A stretch of 26,600 nucleotides of DNA from CAZBWP01 sp964630265 (GCA_964630265.1 CAZVRW010000044.1:1-26600), one strand, 5' to 3'; positions 8,470 to 17,569 are shown, counted from the first letter of the stretch. Program-made: numbers and translations. Notes: a model not told the origin generated them from the letters alone.

Positions 8470-9860
8470 GGGCCGAGCGCCTCCACCAGCGCCCGGAAGG
8501 CGTCGCCTCGGGCCTCGAAGTCGCGGAACTGATCGAAGGACGCACAGGCCGGCGACAGCAGGACCACCGGCGCCCGGGCGCCATTGCGGTGCGCTTGGGC
8601 GTGCGCCTGGGCAACGGCGCGCTCCAGGGTCTCGCTGATGGCCACCGGCACCGCCGATGCCAATTCGCCGGCGAAGTCGGGAGCGGCCTCGCCGATCAGA
8701 TAGGCGTGGCGGATGCGATCGAGATAGGGCCGCACCGCGGCCAGTCCTCCCGCCTTGGCGCGACCACCAGCGATCCAGTAGATCGCATCGTAGCAGGCGA
8801 GCGCACGGGCGGCGGCATCGGGGTTGGTCGCCTTGCTGTCGTTGACGTAGGCGACGCCGTCGATGGTGGCGATGAGCTCCTGGCGATGCGCAAGGCCGGG
8901 GAAACTTCGCATCGCCGCGGCCACGGTCGCCGCATCGACGCCCAGCGCCCGGGCCGCCGCCCAGGCCGCCGCGGCGTTCTGGGCGTTGTGGGCGCCGGGC
9001 AGCGCCGGTGCCTCGGCCAAGGTGAGCACCGGCCGAGGCTCGCCGCCGGCGGTCGCGTCGAACAACGTGCCGCCGTGCGCATAGACACCACCCGGGACCA
9101 CCGTCTCGCCGGAGATCGGGATCACCCGCGGCCCGCTCTTTGGGCCGCCATGGTCGCCGTGCAGGGCTGCGGCGATCGCCCGGCAGGTCGCGTCGTCGGC
9201 GCCGACGATTGCCGTGGCGTCCGCTCCCTGCCCGGCGAAGATCCGGCGCTTGGCGGCGACGTAGCCGTCGATGCCGCCGTGCCGGTCCAGGTGGTCGGGC
9301 GAGATGTTGAGCAACACCGCCACCCGGCAGCGGAGCGACGGCGTCAGCCCCAGCTGATAGGATGAAAGCTCGAGCACATAGACGCCGCCGGTGGCGAGGG
9401 GCGGCAGGGCCAGCGCCGGCACGCCAATGTTGCCACCGACGGCGCTGGCCACCTTCGCCGTCGCCAGTATATGGCCGAGCAGCGCCGTGGTGGTCGACTT
9501 GCCATTGGTGCCGGTGATGCCGACGACGTCCGCGGCGGGGCAGGCGCGAAGCAGGAGCTCCACATCGCCGACGATCGCGCAACCGGCGGCGCGCGCCCGC
9601 GTCACCAGCGGATGCGGCCGGGGATGGTCGAGCGGAATGCCCGGGCTCAGCACCAGCATGGCAACGTCCGACAGGTCTCGGGCGGCGAGGTCGGTGAGGG
9701 GGATTCCGGCCGCGGCGGCGGCGGTCCGCTGCGCCGCCACGTCGTCCCAGGCCAGCATCGGCCGGCCGGCGCTGAGCAACGCGCGGGCGGCGGCGAGGCC
9801 GCTGCGGCCAAGGCCGAGCACGGCCACCGGACGATCGGGCAGGATGCTGAGATCGATCAT
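8466..9860 (-). CDS. murD: UDP-N-acetylmuramoylalanine--D-glutamate ligase MurD
   Basis: MurD adds D-glutamate to UDP-MurNAc-L-Ala. The 464-residue product starts MIDLSILPDRPVAVLGLGRSGLAAA, the MurD-type N-terminal nucleotide-binding motif. The P-loop GITGTNGKSTTTALL lies at about residues 114-128, then LELSSYQLG, ISPDHLDRHGG and GAHNAQNAAAA. The C-terminal domain has YVNDSKATNPDAAARAL and IAGGRAKAG, and ends with LLSPACASFDQFRDFEARGDAFR, which is diagnostic of MurD. The start at 9860 lies 11 bases after the mraY stop, with AGGTGA upstream. The frame stays open into mraY, but those extra residues do not match the family. Confidence 0.97.
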   Translation of the reverse strand: MIDLSILPDRPVAVLGLGRSGLAAARALLSAGRPMLAWDDVAAQRTAAAAAGIPLTDLAARDLSDVAMLVLSPGIPLDHPRPHPLVTRARAAGCAIVGDVELLLRACPAADVVGITGTNGKSTTTALLGHILATAKVASAVGGNIGVPALALPPLATGGVYVLELSSYQLGLTPSLRCRVAVLLNISPDHLDRHGGIDGYVAAKRRIFAGQGADATAIVGADDATCRAIAAALHGDHGGPKSGPRVIPISGETVVPGGVYAHGGTLFDATAGGEPRPVLTLAEAPALPGAHNAQNAAAAWAAARALGVDAATVAAAMRSFPGLAHRQELIATIDGVAYVNDSKATNPDAAARALACYDAIYWIAGGRAKAGGLAAVRPYLDRIRHAYLIGEAAPDFAGELASAVPVAISETLERAVAQAHAQAHRNGARAPVVLLSPACASFDQFRDFEARGDAFRALVEALGP

Positions 9861-9871
9861 CGGCACCGCCC

Positions 9872-10960
9872 TCACCTGAGCTTCAGCGTCGACAGCCCGG
9901 CGAGCGCCAGGATGGATGCGATGATCCAGAAGCGGATGACGATGGTCGGCTCGGCCCAACCCTTCTTCTCGAAGTGGTGATGCAGCGGCGCCATGCGGAA
10001 GACGCGGCGGCCGGTGAGCTTGAATGAGGCGACCTGGACGATCACCGACACCGTTTCCAGCACGAACAGGCCGCCGACGACGGCAAGGACGATCTCGTGC
10101 TTGGTGATGACGCCGACGGTGCCCAGCGCGCCGCCGAGCGAAAGCGATCCGGTATCGCCCATGAAGACGCGGGCCGGCGGCGCGTTGAACCAGAGAAAGC
10201 CGAGGCCGCCGCCAACCAGCGCGCCACAGAACACGGCGAGTTCACCCGAACCGGGCACGTAATGGATCTGCAGGTAGTTGGAAAACACGGCGTTGCCGAC
10301 CAGGTAGGCGATCAGCGCGAAGACGCCGGCGGCGATCATCGCCGGCACGATGGCGAGACCGTCGAGACCGTCGGTCAGGTTGACGGCGTTGGACGAGCCG
10401 ACCATCACCAGCGCGGCGATCACCGCAAACGCCCAGCCGAGGTCGAGCAGCACGGTCTTGAAGAACGGCACGGCGAGCATCTGTTGCAGCGGCTCGGGCG
10501 TCAGCCAAGTGATGACGATGGCGGCGGCGACGGCGATCACCGTCTGCATGAGCAACTTCAGGCGGCCGGGCAGGCCGCGGCTGTTCTTCAGGACGACCTT
10601 GCGATAGTCGTCGAGGAAGCCGATGCCGCCGTAGCCGATGGTCACCGCCAGGGCGACCCAAATAAAGCCGTTGGTCAGATCCGCCCAGAGCAGGGTCGAC
10701 AGCGTCATTGCCGTCAGGATCAGGAAGCCGCCCATGGTCGGCGTGCCACGCTTGGTCAGCAGGTGCGTTTCGGGGCCATCCTCGCGGATCGGCTGCCCGC
10801 CGTTCTGCCGGCTCTTGAGCTGGCGGATCAGCCAGGGGCCGAGGACGAAGCTGATGATCAACGCGGTCAGCACCGCACCGCCGGAGCGGAAGGTCAGATA
10901 GCGGAAGACGTTGAAGATCGAAATCTCGTCGGCGAGGGGGAAGAGCAGGTTATAGAGCAT
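9872..10960 (-). CDS. mraY: Phospho-N-acetylmuramoyl-pentapeptide-transferase MraY
   Basis: MraY is the integral membrane transferase that moves phospho-MurNAc-pentapeptide to undecaprenyl phosphate, giving lipid I. The 362-residue product has about ten membrane segments. Key motifs are HLLTKRGTPTMGGFLIL, GFLDDYRKVVLKNSRGLPGRLKLL (Mg-binding DDxxK-like loop), SSNAVNLTDGLDGLA, FNAPPARVFMGDTGSLSLGGALG, and MAPLHHHFEKKGWAEPTIVIRFWI close to the C-terminus, where the HHH motif is catalytic. Length equals the family norm. It overlaps the end of murF by 11 bases. Confidence 0.98.
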   Translation of the reverse strand: MLYNLLFPLADEISIFNVFRYLTFRSGGAVLTALIISFVLGPWLIRQLKSRQNGGQPIREDGPETHLLTKRGTPTMGGFLILTAMTLSTLLWADLTNGFIWVALAVTIGYGGIGFLDDYRKVVLKNSRGLPGRLKLLMQTVIAVAAAIVITWLTPEPLQQMLAVPFFKTVLLDLGWAFAVIAALVMVGSSNAVNLTDGLDGLAIVPAMIAAGVFALIAYLVGNAVFSNYLQIHYVPGSGELAVFCGALVGGGLGFLWFNAPPARVFMGDTGSLSLGGALGTVGVITKHEIVLAVVGGLFVLETVSVIVQVASFKLTGRRVFRMAPLHHHFEKKGWAEPTIVIRFWIIASILALAGLSTLKLR

Positions 10961-12440
10961 GCGGCGTCCCCCCGGCAGCGACGGGCGCGCCCGTCGTCGG
11001 CGCTGACGGCATGGCGGCGGCGGTCAACGCCTGGACCACTTGGCCCATGCGGCTGCCGGCGGAGCCCTTGACGACGACGACGTCGCCGGCCTGCAGGTCG
11101 TCCAGCAGCAGCGGGATGAGCGCGGTCGCGTCGGCGGCATGGGCGCCCCGCACCGCCGGCGGCAAGGCGTCGTAGAGATGCCGCATCAACGGGCCGGCGC
11201 AGAAGACGCGGTCGATATTGCTCTCCATCAGCGTTGCCGCGAGGGCCTCGTGGATCGCCGACGCGTCGTCGCCCAGTTCCAGCATGTCGCCGATCGCCGC
11301 GATCCGCCGGCCACCGGCAGCGGGGACGGTACGCGCCAATACCGCGAAGGCGGCGGCCATGGAGACGGGGCTGGCGTTGTAGCTGTCATCGATCAACGTG
11401 ATCGGGCCCGCGGGCAGGCGCAGGCGGAGGCGCTGGCCGCGCCCCTTCGGCAGTCCGAAGTCGCGCAAGGCCGCCACGGCCGTGGGCACGTGGCCGCCGA
11501 CGGCAGAGACGGCGGCCAGCACACAGAGACTGTTCTGCACCCAGTGGGCACCGGCGACCGGCAGGTCGTAGTCCACGGTCTCGCCGGCAACGGCGGCACG
11601 GACGCTGGCCCCGTCTTCTCGCAGGTCGGCGCTGATCAAGCGCACGCCGGCCTCGGGATGACGGCCGAAGGCGATGATCCGCTCGATACCGACGGCAGCG
11701 GCGGCGGCGGCCAGCCGGGCGAAATGCTGGTTGTCCCGGTTGAGGACGGCGATGCCGCCGGGCTCGACGCCCTCGAAGATCTCGGCCTTGGCGGCGGCGA
11801 TCTCCTGCACCGAGGTGAAATGGGCCTTGTGGACCGCCTCGACCGAGGTGATCACGGCGACGTGCGGCCGCGCCAACAGGCTGAGGGGGCGGATTTCGTC
11901 GGGATGGTTCATGCCCATCTCGAACACCGCGTACCGGGCCTCGCGCGCCAGTCGGGCGAGGCTGAGCGGCAGCCCCCAATGGTTGTTGAGGCTGCCCTGC
12001 GTCGCGTGGGTCGGCCCCAGCGCCCCGAGACAGAGGCGCAACGCCTCCTTGACGCCGGTCTTGCCGACACTGCCGGTGACGCCGACGATGCGCGCTTCGC
12101 CGCGGGCACGGGCGGCGCGGGCCAAGTCGCGGAGGGCAGCCAGAGTGTCGCCGACGACAAGGTGCGGCCGGGCCGAATCGGCGGGGCCGGACTGATCCGT
12201 GCCGGGACCGCGGGAGACGAGCGCGGCCGCGGCGCCGCGGGCGAAGGCCTCGTCGACGAATTGGTGACCATCAAAGGTCGGGCCGGCGATCGCGACGAAC
12301 AGGTCCCCGGCGGCGAGTGTGCGGCTGTCGATGGAGACGCCGGTGGCCACCCAGTCGCCGGTCGAGCGCCCCTGGGTCGCGGCCGCCGCCTCCGCCGATG
12401 TCCACAACGGTGCCGGGGCCATGCCGGGTGGGCTCACCAT
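10950..12440 (-). CDS. murF: UDP-N-acetylmuramoyl-tripeptide--D-alanyl-D-alanine ligase MurF
   Basis: MurF adds the D-Ala-D-Ala made by Ddl to the UDP-MurNAc tripeptide. The 496-residue product has the N-terminal motif GVSIDSRTLAAGDLFVAIAGPTFDGHQFV. The P-loop VTGSVGKTGVKEAL spans about residues 121-134. It continues with GSLNNHWGLPLSLARL, FEMGMNHPDEI and NRDNQHF. The C-terminal domain has LIDDSYNASPVSMAAAFAVL and AIGDMLELGDDA, and near the end VVVKGSAGSRMGQVV. The ATG at 12440 has a GGAGG 13 to 9 bases upstream and overlaps the murE end by seven bases. A second ATG six codons later is possible. A short Ala/Pro-rich tail follows the last conserved motif. Confidence 0.97.
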   Translation of the reverse strand: MVSPPGMAPAPLWTSAEAAAATQGRSTGDWVATGVSIDSRTLAAGDLFVAIAGPTFDGHQFVDEAFARGAAAALVSRGPGTDQSGPADSARPHLVVGDTLAALRDLARAARARGEARIVGVTGSVGKTGVKEALRLCLGALGPTHATQGSLNNHWGLPLSLARLAREARYAVFEMGMNHPDEIRPLSLLARPHVAVITSVEAVHKAHFTSVQEIAAAKAEIFEGVEPGGIAVLNRDNQHFARLAAAAAAVGIERIIAFGRHPEAGVRLISADLREDGASVRAAVAGETVDYDLPVAGAHWVQNSLCVLAAVSAVGGHVPTAVAALRDFGLPKGRGQRLRLRLPAGPITLIDDSYNASPVSMAAAFAVLARTVPAAGGRRIAAIGDMLELGDDASAIHEALAATLMESNIDRVFCAGPLMRHLYDALPPAVRGAHAADATALIPLLLDDLQAGDVVVVKGSAGSRMGQVVQALTAAAMPSAPTTGAPVAAGGTPHAL

Positions 12441-13906
12441 TCTGCGGCCTCCACCAACCGGCGGACGGCAACGGCGTCATCGAAGGGCAGCACCCGATCG
12501 CCGACGATCTGTCCGGTCTCGTGTCCCTTGCCGGCGATCAGCAGCAGGTCGCCGGCCGTCAGTTCCGCGATGCCGGCGGCAATGGCCTCGCCGCGGTCGC
12601 CGATCTCGCGGGCGTTCGGGCAGGCGGCGCGAATCTGCCGGCGGATGGCGGCGGCATCCTCGCCGCGCGGGTTGTCGTCGGTGACGATGACGTGGTCGGC
12701 GCGCTCCGCGGCGGCGGCGCCCATCAGCGGCCGCTTGCCGGCATCGCGGTCACCGCCACAGCCGAAGACGACGACGAGGCGCCCCGGCGTATGCGGGCGC
12801 AGCGCGTCCAACACCGTCGCCAAGGCCTCCGGCGTGTGCGCGTAATCGACGTAGACGGCGGCGCCGTCGCCGCGCAGCGCCACTCGCTGCAGCCGCCCGG
12901 GCACCGATTCGAGGTCGACCAACGCCGACACGACCCGCCCCGAGTCCTCGCCGGTGGCAATGGCCAGCGCCGCCGCACACAAGGCGTTGCCGGCCTGGAA
13001 GCCGCCGACGAGCGGCAGCAGGATGGTGTGGCGGGTGCGCCCGCCGTTGTCGATGGTCAGCCGCTGACCATCCGGACGCGGCTCGGCCGAAACCAAGCTG
13101 AGCGTCGCGCCGCGGCGGCCGACGGTAAGCAGCCTGAGGCGGCGCGCCTCGGCGGCGGCGATGACGTCGGCGCTGCCGGCGGCATCGGGATCGAGAACGA
13201 CGGCGCCATCGGCGTCGAGCAGGTCGGTGAACAGCCGGCGCTTGGCGGCGGCATAGCCGGTCATACTGCCATGATAGTCCAGATGATCACGGCTAAGGTT
13301 GGTGAACGCCGCAGCGGCGAGGCGGACGCCATCGAGCCGATATTGCGCAAGGCCGTGGCTGGATGCCTCCATCGCCAGCCGGTCGACTCCGGCGTCGGCG
13401 AGCCCGGCCAGGGTTTCGTGCAGGGCGACCGGATCCGGGGTGGTCAGGCTGCCGGGGCGACTGAAACCGGGCGCCCGCACGCCGAGGGTGCCGAGGCAGG
13501 CGGCGGAGCGGCCGAGCAACGTCCACAGCCTTTGCAGGAACCAGACCACCGAAGTCTTGCCGTTGGTGCCGGTGACGGCACAGACGGTGTCCGGCTGGCG
13601 ACCGTAGAAGCGGGCCGCGAGCAGGGCGAGACGGCGGTGCGGGTTGGCGTCGGCGATCAGGGGAACGGACGCCGCCACGTCGGCCGGCAGTCGTGTCCCT
13701 TCCGGCGCCAACACGGCGGCAGCACCGCGGGTCACCGCCTCGCCGATGAAGGCGCGGCCGTCGACGCGGCTGCCGGGCAGCGCCGCGAACAGAAACCCCG
13801 GCGCCACGCAGCGGGAGTCGCTGGTCAGACCGGTGATGTCGATCGGCCGCGCCGCCGCCTCCACGGATAGGGGACTGGATCCATCCATCAGCTCACTCAG
13901 CCGCAA
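12434..13906 (-). CDS. murE: UDP-N-acetylmuramoyl-L-alanyl-D-glutamate--2,6-diaminopimelate ligase MurE
   Basis: MurE adds the third stem-peptide residue. The 490-residue product has GLTSDSRCVAPGFLFAALPG at the N-terminus, the P-loop AVTGTNGKTSVV at about residues 110-121, LTTPDPVALHETL, MEASSHGLAQYRLDG, FTNLSRDHLDYHGSM and VDYAHTPEALATVL. The DNPR motif at about residues 411-414 is the established determinant of meso-diaminopimelate specificity, so this is the Gram-negative type enzyme. AGKGHETGQ and FDDAVAVRR close the protein. Its start overlaps the ftsI stop by 14 bases. The stop lies within the start region of murF. Confidence 0.98.
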   Translation of the reverse strand: MRLSELMDGSSPLSVEAAARPIDITGLTSDSRCVAPGFLFAALPGSRVDGRAFIGEAVTRGAAAVLAPEGTRLPADVAASVPLIADANPHRRLALLAARFYGRQPDTVCAVTGTNGKTSVVWFLQRLWTLLGRSAACLGTLGVRAPGFSRPGSLTTPDPVALHETLAGLADAGVDRLAMEASSHGLAQYRLDGVRLAAAAFTNLSRDHLDYHGSMTGYAAAKRRLFTDLLDADGAVVLDPDAAGSADVIAAAEARRLRLLTVGRRGATLSLVSAEPRPDGQRLTIDNGGRTRHTILLPLVGGFQAGNALCAAALAIATGEDSGRVVSALVDLESVPGRLQRVALRGDGAAVYVDYAHTPEALATVLDALRPHTPGRLVVVFGCGGDRDAGKRPLMGAAAAERADHVIVTDDNPRGEDAAAIRRQIRAACPNAREIGDRGEAIAAGIAELTAGDLLLIAGKGHETGQIVGDRVLPFDDAVAVRRLVEAAEW

Positions 13907-15635
13907 ACCGGCGCCCCTGCACGTCGTCGAACGCCTGCCGGAGGGACACGTTGATCGGCGTCTTCTGCCAGCGCAGCGCCGGATTCCGGGCCGTTGCCTC
14001 GGCCGTCATGATGTCTTCGAGTACCGGCTCGACCCCGAGAAGCGGCGCCATCCGGGCGGCGATGCGAGCGAACGCCGGCGCCGCCACCCAGCCGCCGGTA
14101 GCGAAATACTGGGTCTCGGCGGTGCCCTGCGGCTCGTCGACCATGGCGAGGATCAGGAACCGCGGCTGATCGATCGGGAACACGCCGACGAATGACGACA
14201 ACAGCGCCTTGCGCTGATAGCGGCCGCGTTCGGATTTCTCCGCTGTTCCGGTTTTGCCACCGATGCGCAACCCGGCCGCGTCGGCGTTGCGGCCGGTGCC
14301 GTTGAGCACCACGAGCCGCATCAGTGCGCGCACCTCGCGCGAGGTCGCTTCGGAGATGATCCGTCGGCCGGCACGCGGCGGGCCGTCCTGCCGGATGATC
14401 GTCGCCGGCCGGTATTCGCCGCCGTTGGTAACCGCGGCAACGGCGCTGGCGAGGTGCAGCGGCGTCACCGCGATGCCATGACCGAAGCCGATGGTCATGG
14501 TGTTGATGTCCCGCCACGGCCGCGGGAACAGCGGCTGCTCGACGCCGGGCAATTCCACCGGCGAACGGCGCAGCAGGCCCATGGCATCGAGATACTGACG
14601 CTGCTTCTCACTGCCGACAGCGATGGCCATCTGCGCCGCGCCGATATTGGAGGAATGGAGCATCACCTCGGGAACGCTCAGCCACCGGTTCTGGGCGTGG
14701 AAATCGCGGATCCGGAAGCCGGCGACCTGCAGCGGGCGGCTGGCGTCGTAGCCGCCGTTCAGCGACGTGGCGCCACTGTCCAGGGCCATCGCCGAGGTCA
14801 GCACCTTCATCGTCGACCCCATCTCGTAGACACCCTGGGTCACCCGGTTGAAGGTGCCGACGGGACCGGCGATCGTCGGATCGTTGGGGTCGAAATCCGG
14901 CAGCGAGACCATGGCCAGCAGCTCGCCGGTGGTAATGTCGAGGACGACGGCGGCAGCACCGATGCCGCGGAAGGACCGCATCGCCGCCAGCATCTCCTCG
15001 CGCAGAATGTGCTGCACGCGGACGTCGATGGACAGTTGCACCGGCTCGCCGTCGGCGAGCCCGGCATCGAACGACTGCTCGATACCGGCGAGCCCCCGGT
15101 TGTCGACATCGGTGAAGCCGACCACGTGGGCGCCGACCACGCCCTGCGGATAGACGCGCCGCTCGACCGTGCGGAAGTGGATGCCCGGCAGGCCCAGCGT
15201 GTTGACGGCGTGGTGCTCCGACGGTGTCAGGGCGCGGCGCAGCCAGACGAAGCGGCCGTTGCGGGTCAGCTTTCTGAAGACGTCGTCGCGGTCGAGGTCG
15301 GGCAGCACCTCGACCAGACGGTCAGCGGCCCGCTCCGCATCGATGACTTCGGATGGATCGGCATAGAGCGCCGCGGTCGGCAGGCTGGTGGCGAGCAGCA
15401 CGCCGTTGCGATCGGTGATATCGGCGCGCGCCACTTGCCACTGCGTCGGCGCGAAGGCGACCGGAACCGAGGGAACGCCCCCGGCGGTGATCGCCACCAA
15501 CTGTCCGACGACGACGAAGAACGCCAGGGTGAACAGCAGGCCGACCACCATCAGCCGGTCGCGGGCCGTCTCGAGCGCTTTGGCGCGGGCACCGTCCAGG
15601 TGGATATGCGCGGCAACGGGCAGGGCAGGTCTCAT
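13893..15635 (-). CDS. ftsI: Septal D,D-transpeptidase FtsI (PBP3)
   Basis: FtsI is the class B penicillin-binding protein that cross-links septal peptidoglycan with FtsW. The 580-residue product has a short cytoplasmic N-terminus, one membrane segment at about residues 29-50, and a PBP dimerisation domain starting at ARADITDRNGVLLATSLPT. The transpeptidase domain has the active-site SxxK as STMK (Ser274, Lys277), the second motif SSN at 328-330 and KTG at 461-463 in GGKTGTAEKSERG. All three catalytic motifs are intact. The ATG at 15635 overlaps the ftsL stop as ATGA. The frame remains open further upstream through ftsL, but that part is a shadow. No PASTA domain is present, as expected for proteobacteria. 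Confidence 0.97.
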   Translation of the reverse strand: MRPALPVAAHIHLDGARAKALETARDRLMVVGLLFTLAFFVVVGQLVAITAGGVPSVPVAFAPTQWQVARADITDRNGVLLATSLPTAALYADPSEVIDAERAADRLVEVLPDLDRDDVFRKLTRNGRFVWLRRALTPSEHHAVNTLGLPGIHFRTVERRVYPQGVVGAHVVGFTDVDNRGLAGIEQSFDAGLADGEPVQLSIDVRVQHILREEMLAAMRSFRGIGAAAVVLDITTGELLAMVSLPDFDPNDPTIAGPVGTFNRVTQGVYEMGSTMKVLTSAMALDSGATSLNGGYDASRPLQVAGFRIRDFHAQNRWLSVPEVMLHSSNIGAAQMAIAVGSEKQRQYLDAMGLLRRSPVELPGVEQPLFPRPWRDINTMTIGFGHGIAVTPLHLASAVAAVTNGGEYRPATIIRQDGPPRAGRRIISEATSREVRALMRLVVLNGTGRNADAAGLRIGGKTGTAEKSERGRYQRKALLSSFVGVFPIDQPRFLILAMVDEPQGTAETQYFATGGWVAAPAFARIAARMAPLLGVEPVLEDIMTAEATARNPALRWQKTPINVSLRQAFDDVQGRRFAAE

Positions 15636-16021
15636 TGGCCGATCTCCGTTCCGAGCACGACCGCGGCGGCGGCCGGGCTTCGGGTCCAGTCCGCGACATC
15701 GCCACCATGGGGCATGTCCACGTGGTCGCGCGCCGCTCTGAGCGCGGCGAACGAACCGACTTGGCGGGGCGCCAAGGGCGTCAACTCCAGGTGTTTGCGC
15801 GCCAGCCGCCGAAGCCGCTCGGGCTCGGTCAGATAGCTCCACTCGGCCTCGAGGACGTGGATCGCCCGCTGCTCGCCGGCGATCTGGTTCTGCAGATTGA
15901 CCAGTTGCGCCTCGAGATCTTGGACCGCGTACTTGACCCGGAACAGCACCGCCGACAGACCGACGGCGACCACGAGGCACAGCAGGGTCGTCGTTCGCAG
16001 CAGCTTCGCCCAGCGGCTCAT
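15632..16021 (-). CDS. ftsL: Cell division protein FtsL
   Basis: FtsL is a small bitopic protein that forms a complex with FtsQ and FtsB and activates FtsWI. The 129-residue product begins MSRWAKLLRTTTLLCLVVAVG. One membrane segment lies at about residues 8-27, followed by a heptad-like coiled coil (VKYAVQDLEAQLVNLQNQIAG) and the WSYLTEPERLRRLARKHLELTPL motif, which is typical of alphaproteobacterial FtsL. The assignment rests on that motif plus position between rsmH and ftsI, because FtsL sequences diverge quickly. The ATG at 16021 overlaps the rsmH stop. A variable Ala-rich tail follows the conserved part. Confidence 0.93.
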   Translation of the reverse strand: MSRWAKLLRTTTLLCLVVAVGLSAVLFRVKYAVQDLEAQLVNLQNQIAGEQRAIHVLEAEWSYLTEPERLRRLARKHLELTPLAPRQVGSFAALRAARDHVDMPHGGDVADWTRSPAAAAVVLGTEIGQ

Positions 16022-17007
16022 GCGGCCCTCCTTGCGTGGCGCGTGGATCGGTCGGACGCCGGCCACGCCGGCGCCGCGGTCCGCTCGGCGGCGCGCAGCC
16101 GCGCCGAGCGCGCCCGCGGATTGGCGGCGATCTCCGCCCCGCCCGGTCGCAGCGCCCGCCGTGTCAGCAGGGTGAAACTGGGCGCCGCCCACGTCGCCTC
16201 CGGCTGATGCCGCGATGGGCGCGGCCCGGTGCCGCTGCGCTCCCGCAGGAAGGCCTTCACCCGGCGGTCCTCCAGCGAATGGTAGGAGACGACGCACAGC
16301 CGTCCGCCCGGCCCGAGCACCCGCTCGGCGGCGGCGAGGCCGCGATCCAGTTCGCCGAGTTCGTCGTTGACGGCGATGCGCAGCGCCTGAAAGGTGCGGG
16401 TCGCCGGATCCAGCCCGTCCACCGATTTCGGCACCACGCGACGCACCACGTCGGCGAGCAGGGCGGTGCGGGTGATCGGCGCCCTGGCCCGCTCGCGGCA
16501 GATCGCGGCGGCGACGTGACGGGCGGCCCGCTCCTCACCGAAATCGCGGATCAAGCGGGCGAGCGCCGCCTCGCTTAAGCCGTTGACCAGGTCGGCAGCG
16601 GTCTCTCGCGCCTCGGCGTTGCCCGCCATGCGCATGTCGAGGGGGCCGTCGGCGCGAAACGAGAAGCCGCGATCCGGCTGGTCGAGTTGCGGCGACGAGA
16701 CGCCCAGATCGAAGGCGACACCGTCGACGACCGTGATCCCGGTTTCGGCGAGCGCCCGGTCGAGATCGCCGAACCGACGGACGATGAGGCGCAACCGCGC
16801 GCTGAAGTGCCGCAGCAGGGCGGCGTTGCGTTGTTCCGCGTCGGGGTCGCGATCGAGCGCCACGACCCGACAGGCGGCAGCCTCGAGAAGCGCCCGCGTG
16901 TAGCCGCCGTCGCCGAACGTGGCGTCGATGTAAAGACCGCCGTCGCGCGGCGCCAGCAGCGCCATCGCCTCCGCCAGCATCACCGGAATGTGCGGCGCGG
17001 CCGTCAT
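16018..17007 (-). CDS. rsmH: 16S rRNA (cytosine-1402-N4)-methyltransferase RsmH (MraW)
   Basis: RsmH methylates N4 of C1402 in the 16S rRNA decoding centre using S-adenosylmethionine. The 329-residue product has HIPVMLAEAMALL, the SAM-binding motif IDATFGDGGYTRALLE at about residues 26-41, VVALDRDPDA, AFDLGVSSPQLDQPDRGFSFR, PLDMRM, and VVSYHSLEDRRVKAFLRE. The C-terminal NPRARSARLRAAER is also characteristic. The start at 17007 overlaps the mraZ stop (ATGA). The frame is open upstream through mraZ but that part is a shadow. It is the second gene of the dcw operon, as in most bacteria. Confidence 0.97.
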   Translation of the reverse strand: MTAAPHIPVMLAEAMALLAPRDGGLYIDATFGDGGYTRALLEAAACRVVALDRDPDAEQRNAALLRHFSARLRLIVRRFGDLDRALAETGITVVDGVAFDLGVSSPQLDQPDRGFSFRADGPLDMRMAGNAEARETAADLVNGLSEAALARLIRDFGEERAARHVAAAICRERARAPITRTALLADVVRRVVPKSVDGLDPATRTFQALRIAVNDELGELDRGLAAAERVLGPGGRLCVVSYHSLEDRRVKAFLRERSGTGPRPSRHQPEATWAAPSFTLLTRRALRPGGAEIAANPRARSARLRAAERTAAPAWPASDRSTRHARRAA

Positions 17008-17477
17008 GCCGACCGCTCCTCGGCGGGCCTCAGCTTCAGCGTGGCGCCACGGGCGCGCGCCCGCTCCAGCGTGTTGCTGCGCAGCGCCGCGTGCTTCTCC
17101 GGGCTCCAGATCTGAAAGCGGCTGCCGTGACCGACGAACAGCGCTTGGTCGGTGATCCCGGCATGGGCGATCAGTTCCGCCGGCAGCGAGGTGCGGCCTT
17201 CCGGATCGAATCCCAGTTGGTGGGCGTTCTCGAGGATGGTGACGATGAAATCGTCCTGCTCGTCCGAGAACAGGGCGAGTTCGTCGATGCTGTCGGCGAC
17301 CCGGGCCATGAACGATTCGCTGCACGCCTCGATCGCCGGCTCCTTGAAGGATGGGTACGCATAGAAACCGGTCACCTCCCCGTCCTTCGCCGCGAGGAAA
17401 TCGCGGAACGGCTTCGGCACCGACACGCGTCCTTTGCGGTCGATCTTGTTCGTGTGCTTGCCGACCAACAGAGCCAT
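17004..17477 (-). CDS. mraZ: Transcriptional regulator MraZ
   Basis: MraZ is an AbrB/SpoVT-fold DNA-binding protein that controls the dcw operon and forms ring-shaped oligomers. The 157-residue product has two swapped-hairpin repeats. The first is LVGKHTNKIDRKGRVSVPKPFR at about residues 4-25; the second, GFDPEGRTSLPAELIAHAGI, is in the C-terminal half with the DxxGR signature kept. The start at 17477 (MALLVGKH) fits the family. The frame could begin at 17555, but those 26 extra residues have no family counterpart and would begin almost at the predicted transcription start. The upstream region carries four TGGGR boxes, consistent with autoregulation. Confidence 0.95.
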   Translation of the reverse strand: MALLVGKHTNKIDRKGRVSVPKPFRDFLAAKDGEVTGFYAYPSFKEPAIEACSESFMARVADSIDELALFSDEQDDFIVTILENAHQLGFDPEGRTSLPAELIAHAGITDQALFVGHGSRFQIWSPEKHAALRSNTLERARARGATLKLRPAEERSA

Positions 17478-17569
17478 TCCGGCCCCACAATTCTTGTCTG
17501 ATCCAGATGTCGGCGGACTGGGAACACGACCCCGTGCGCCGCCTCGCTCCGCCATCCATCGCCATTTGG

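Noticed and set aside
8470..9582. Upstream extension of the ftsW frame through murD, giving a 747-residue protein
   Set aside because: The extension is Arg/Gly-rich shadow of murD. FtsW proteins are about 370-400 residues, and the ATG at 8469 gives a standard start.
11040..12845. A 601-codon open frame on the plus strand opposite murF and murE
   Set aside because: It is antisense to two genes with complete Mur ligase motifs. It has Gly/Arg/Ala-rich low-complexity sequence with no domain. Long antisense frames are expected at this GC content.
12317..13870. A 517-codon open frame on the plus strand opposite murE
   Set aside because: It is antisense to a clear MurE with the P-loop and DNPR motifs. 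It has no recognisable domain and no ribosome binding site.
17478..17555. Longer MraZ starting at 17555
   Set aside because: The extra 26 residues have no counterpart in MraZ proteins, and the start would lie only about nine bases after the predicted transcription start.
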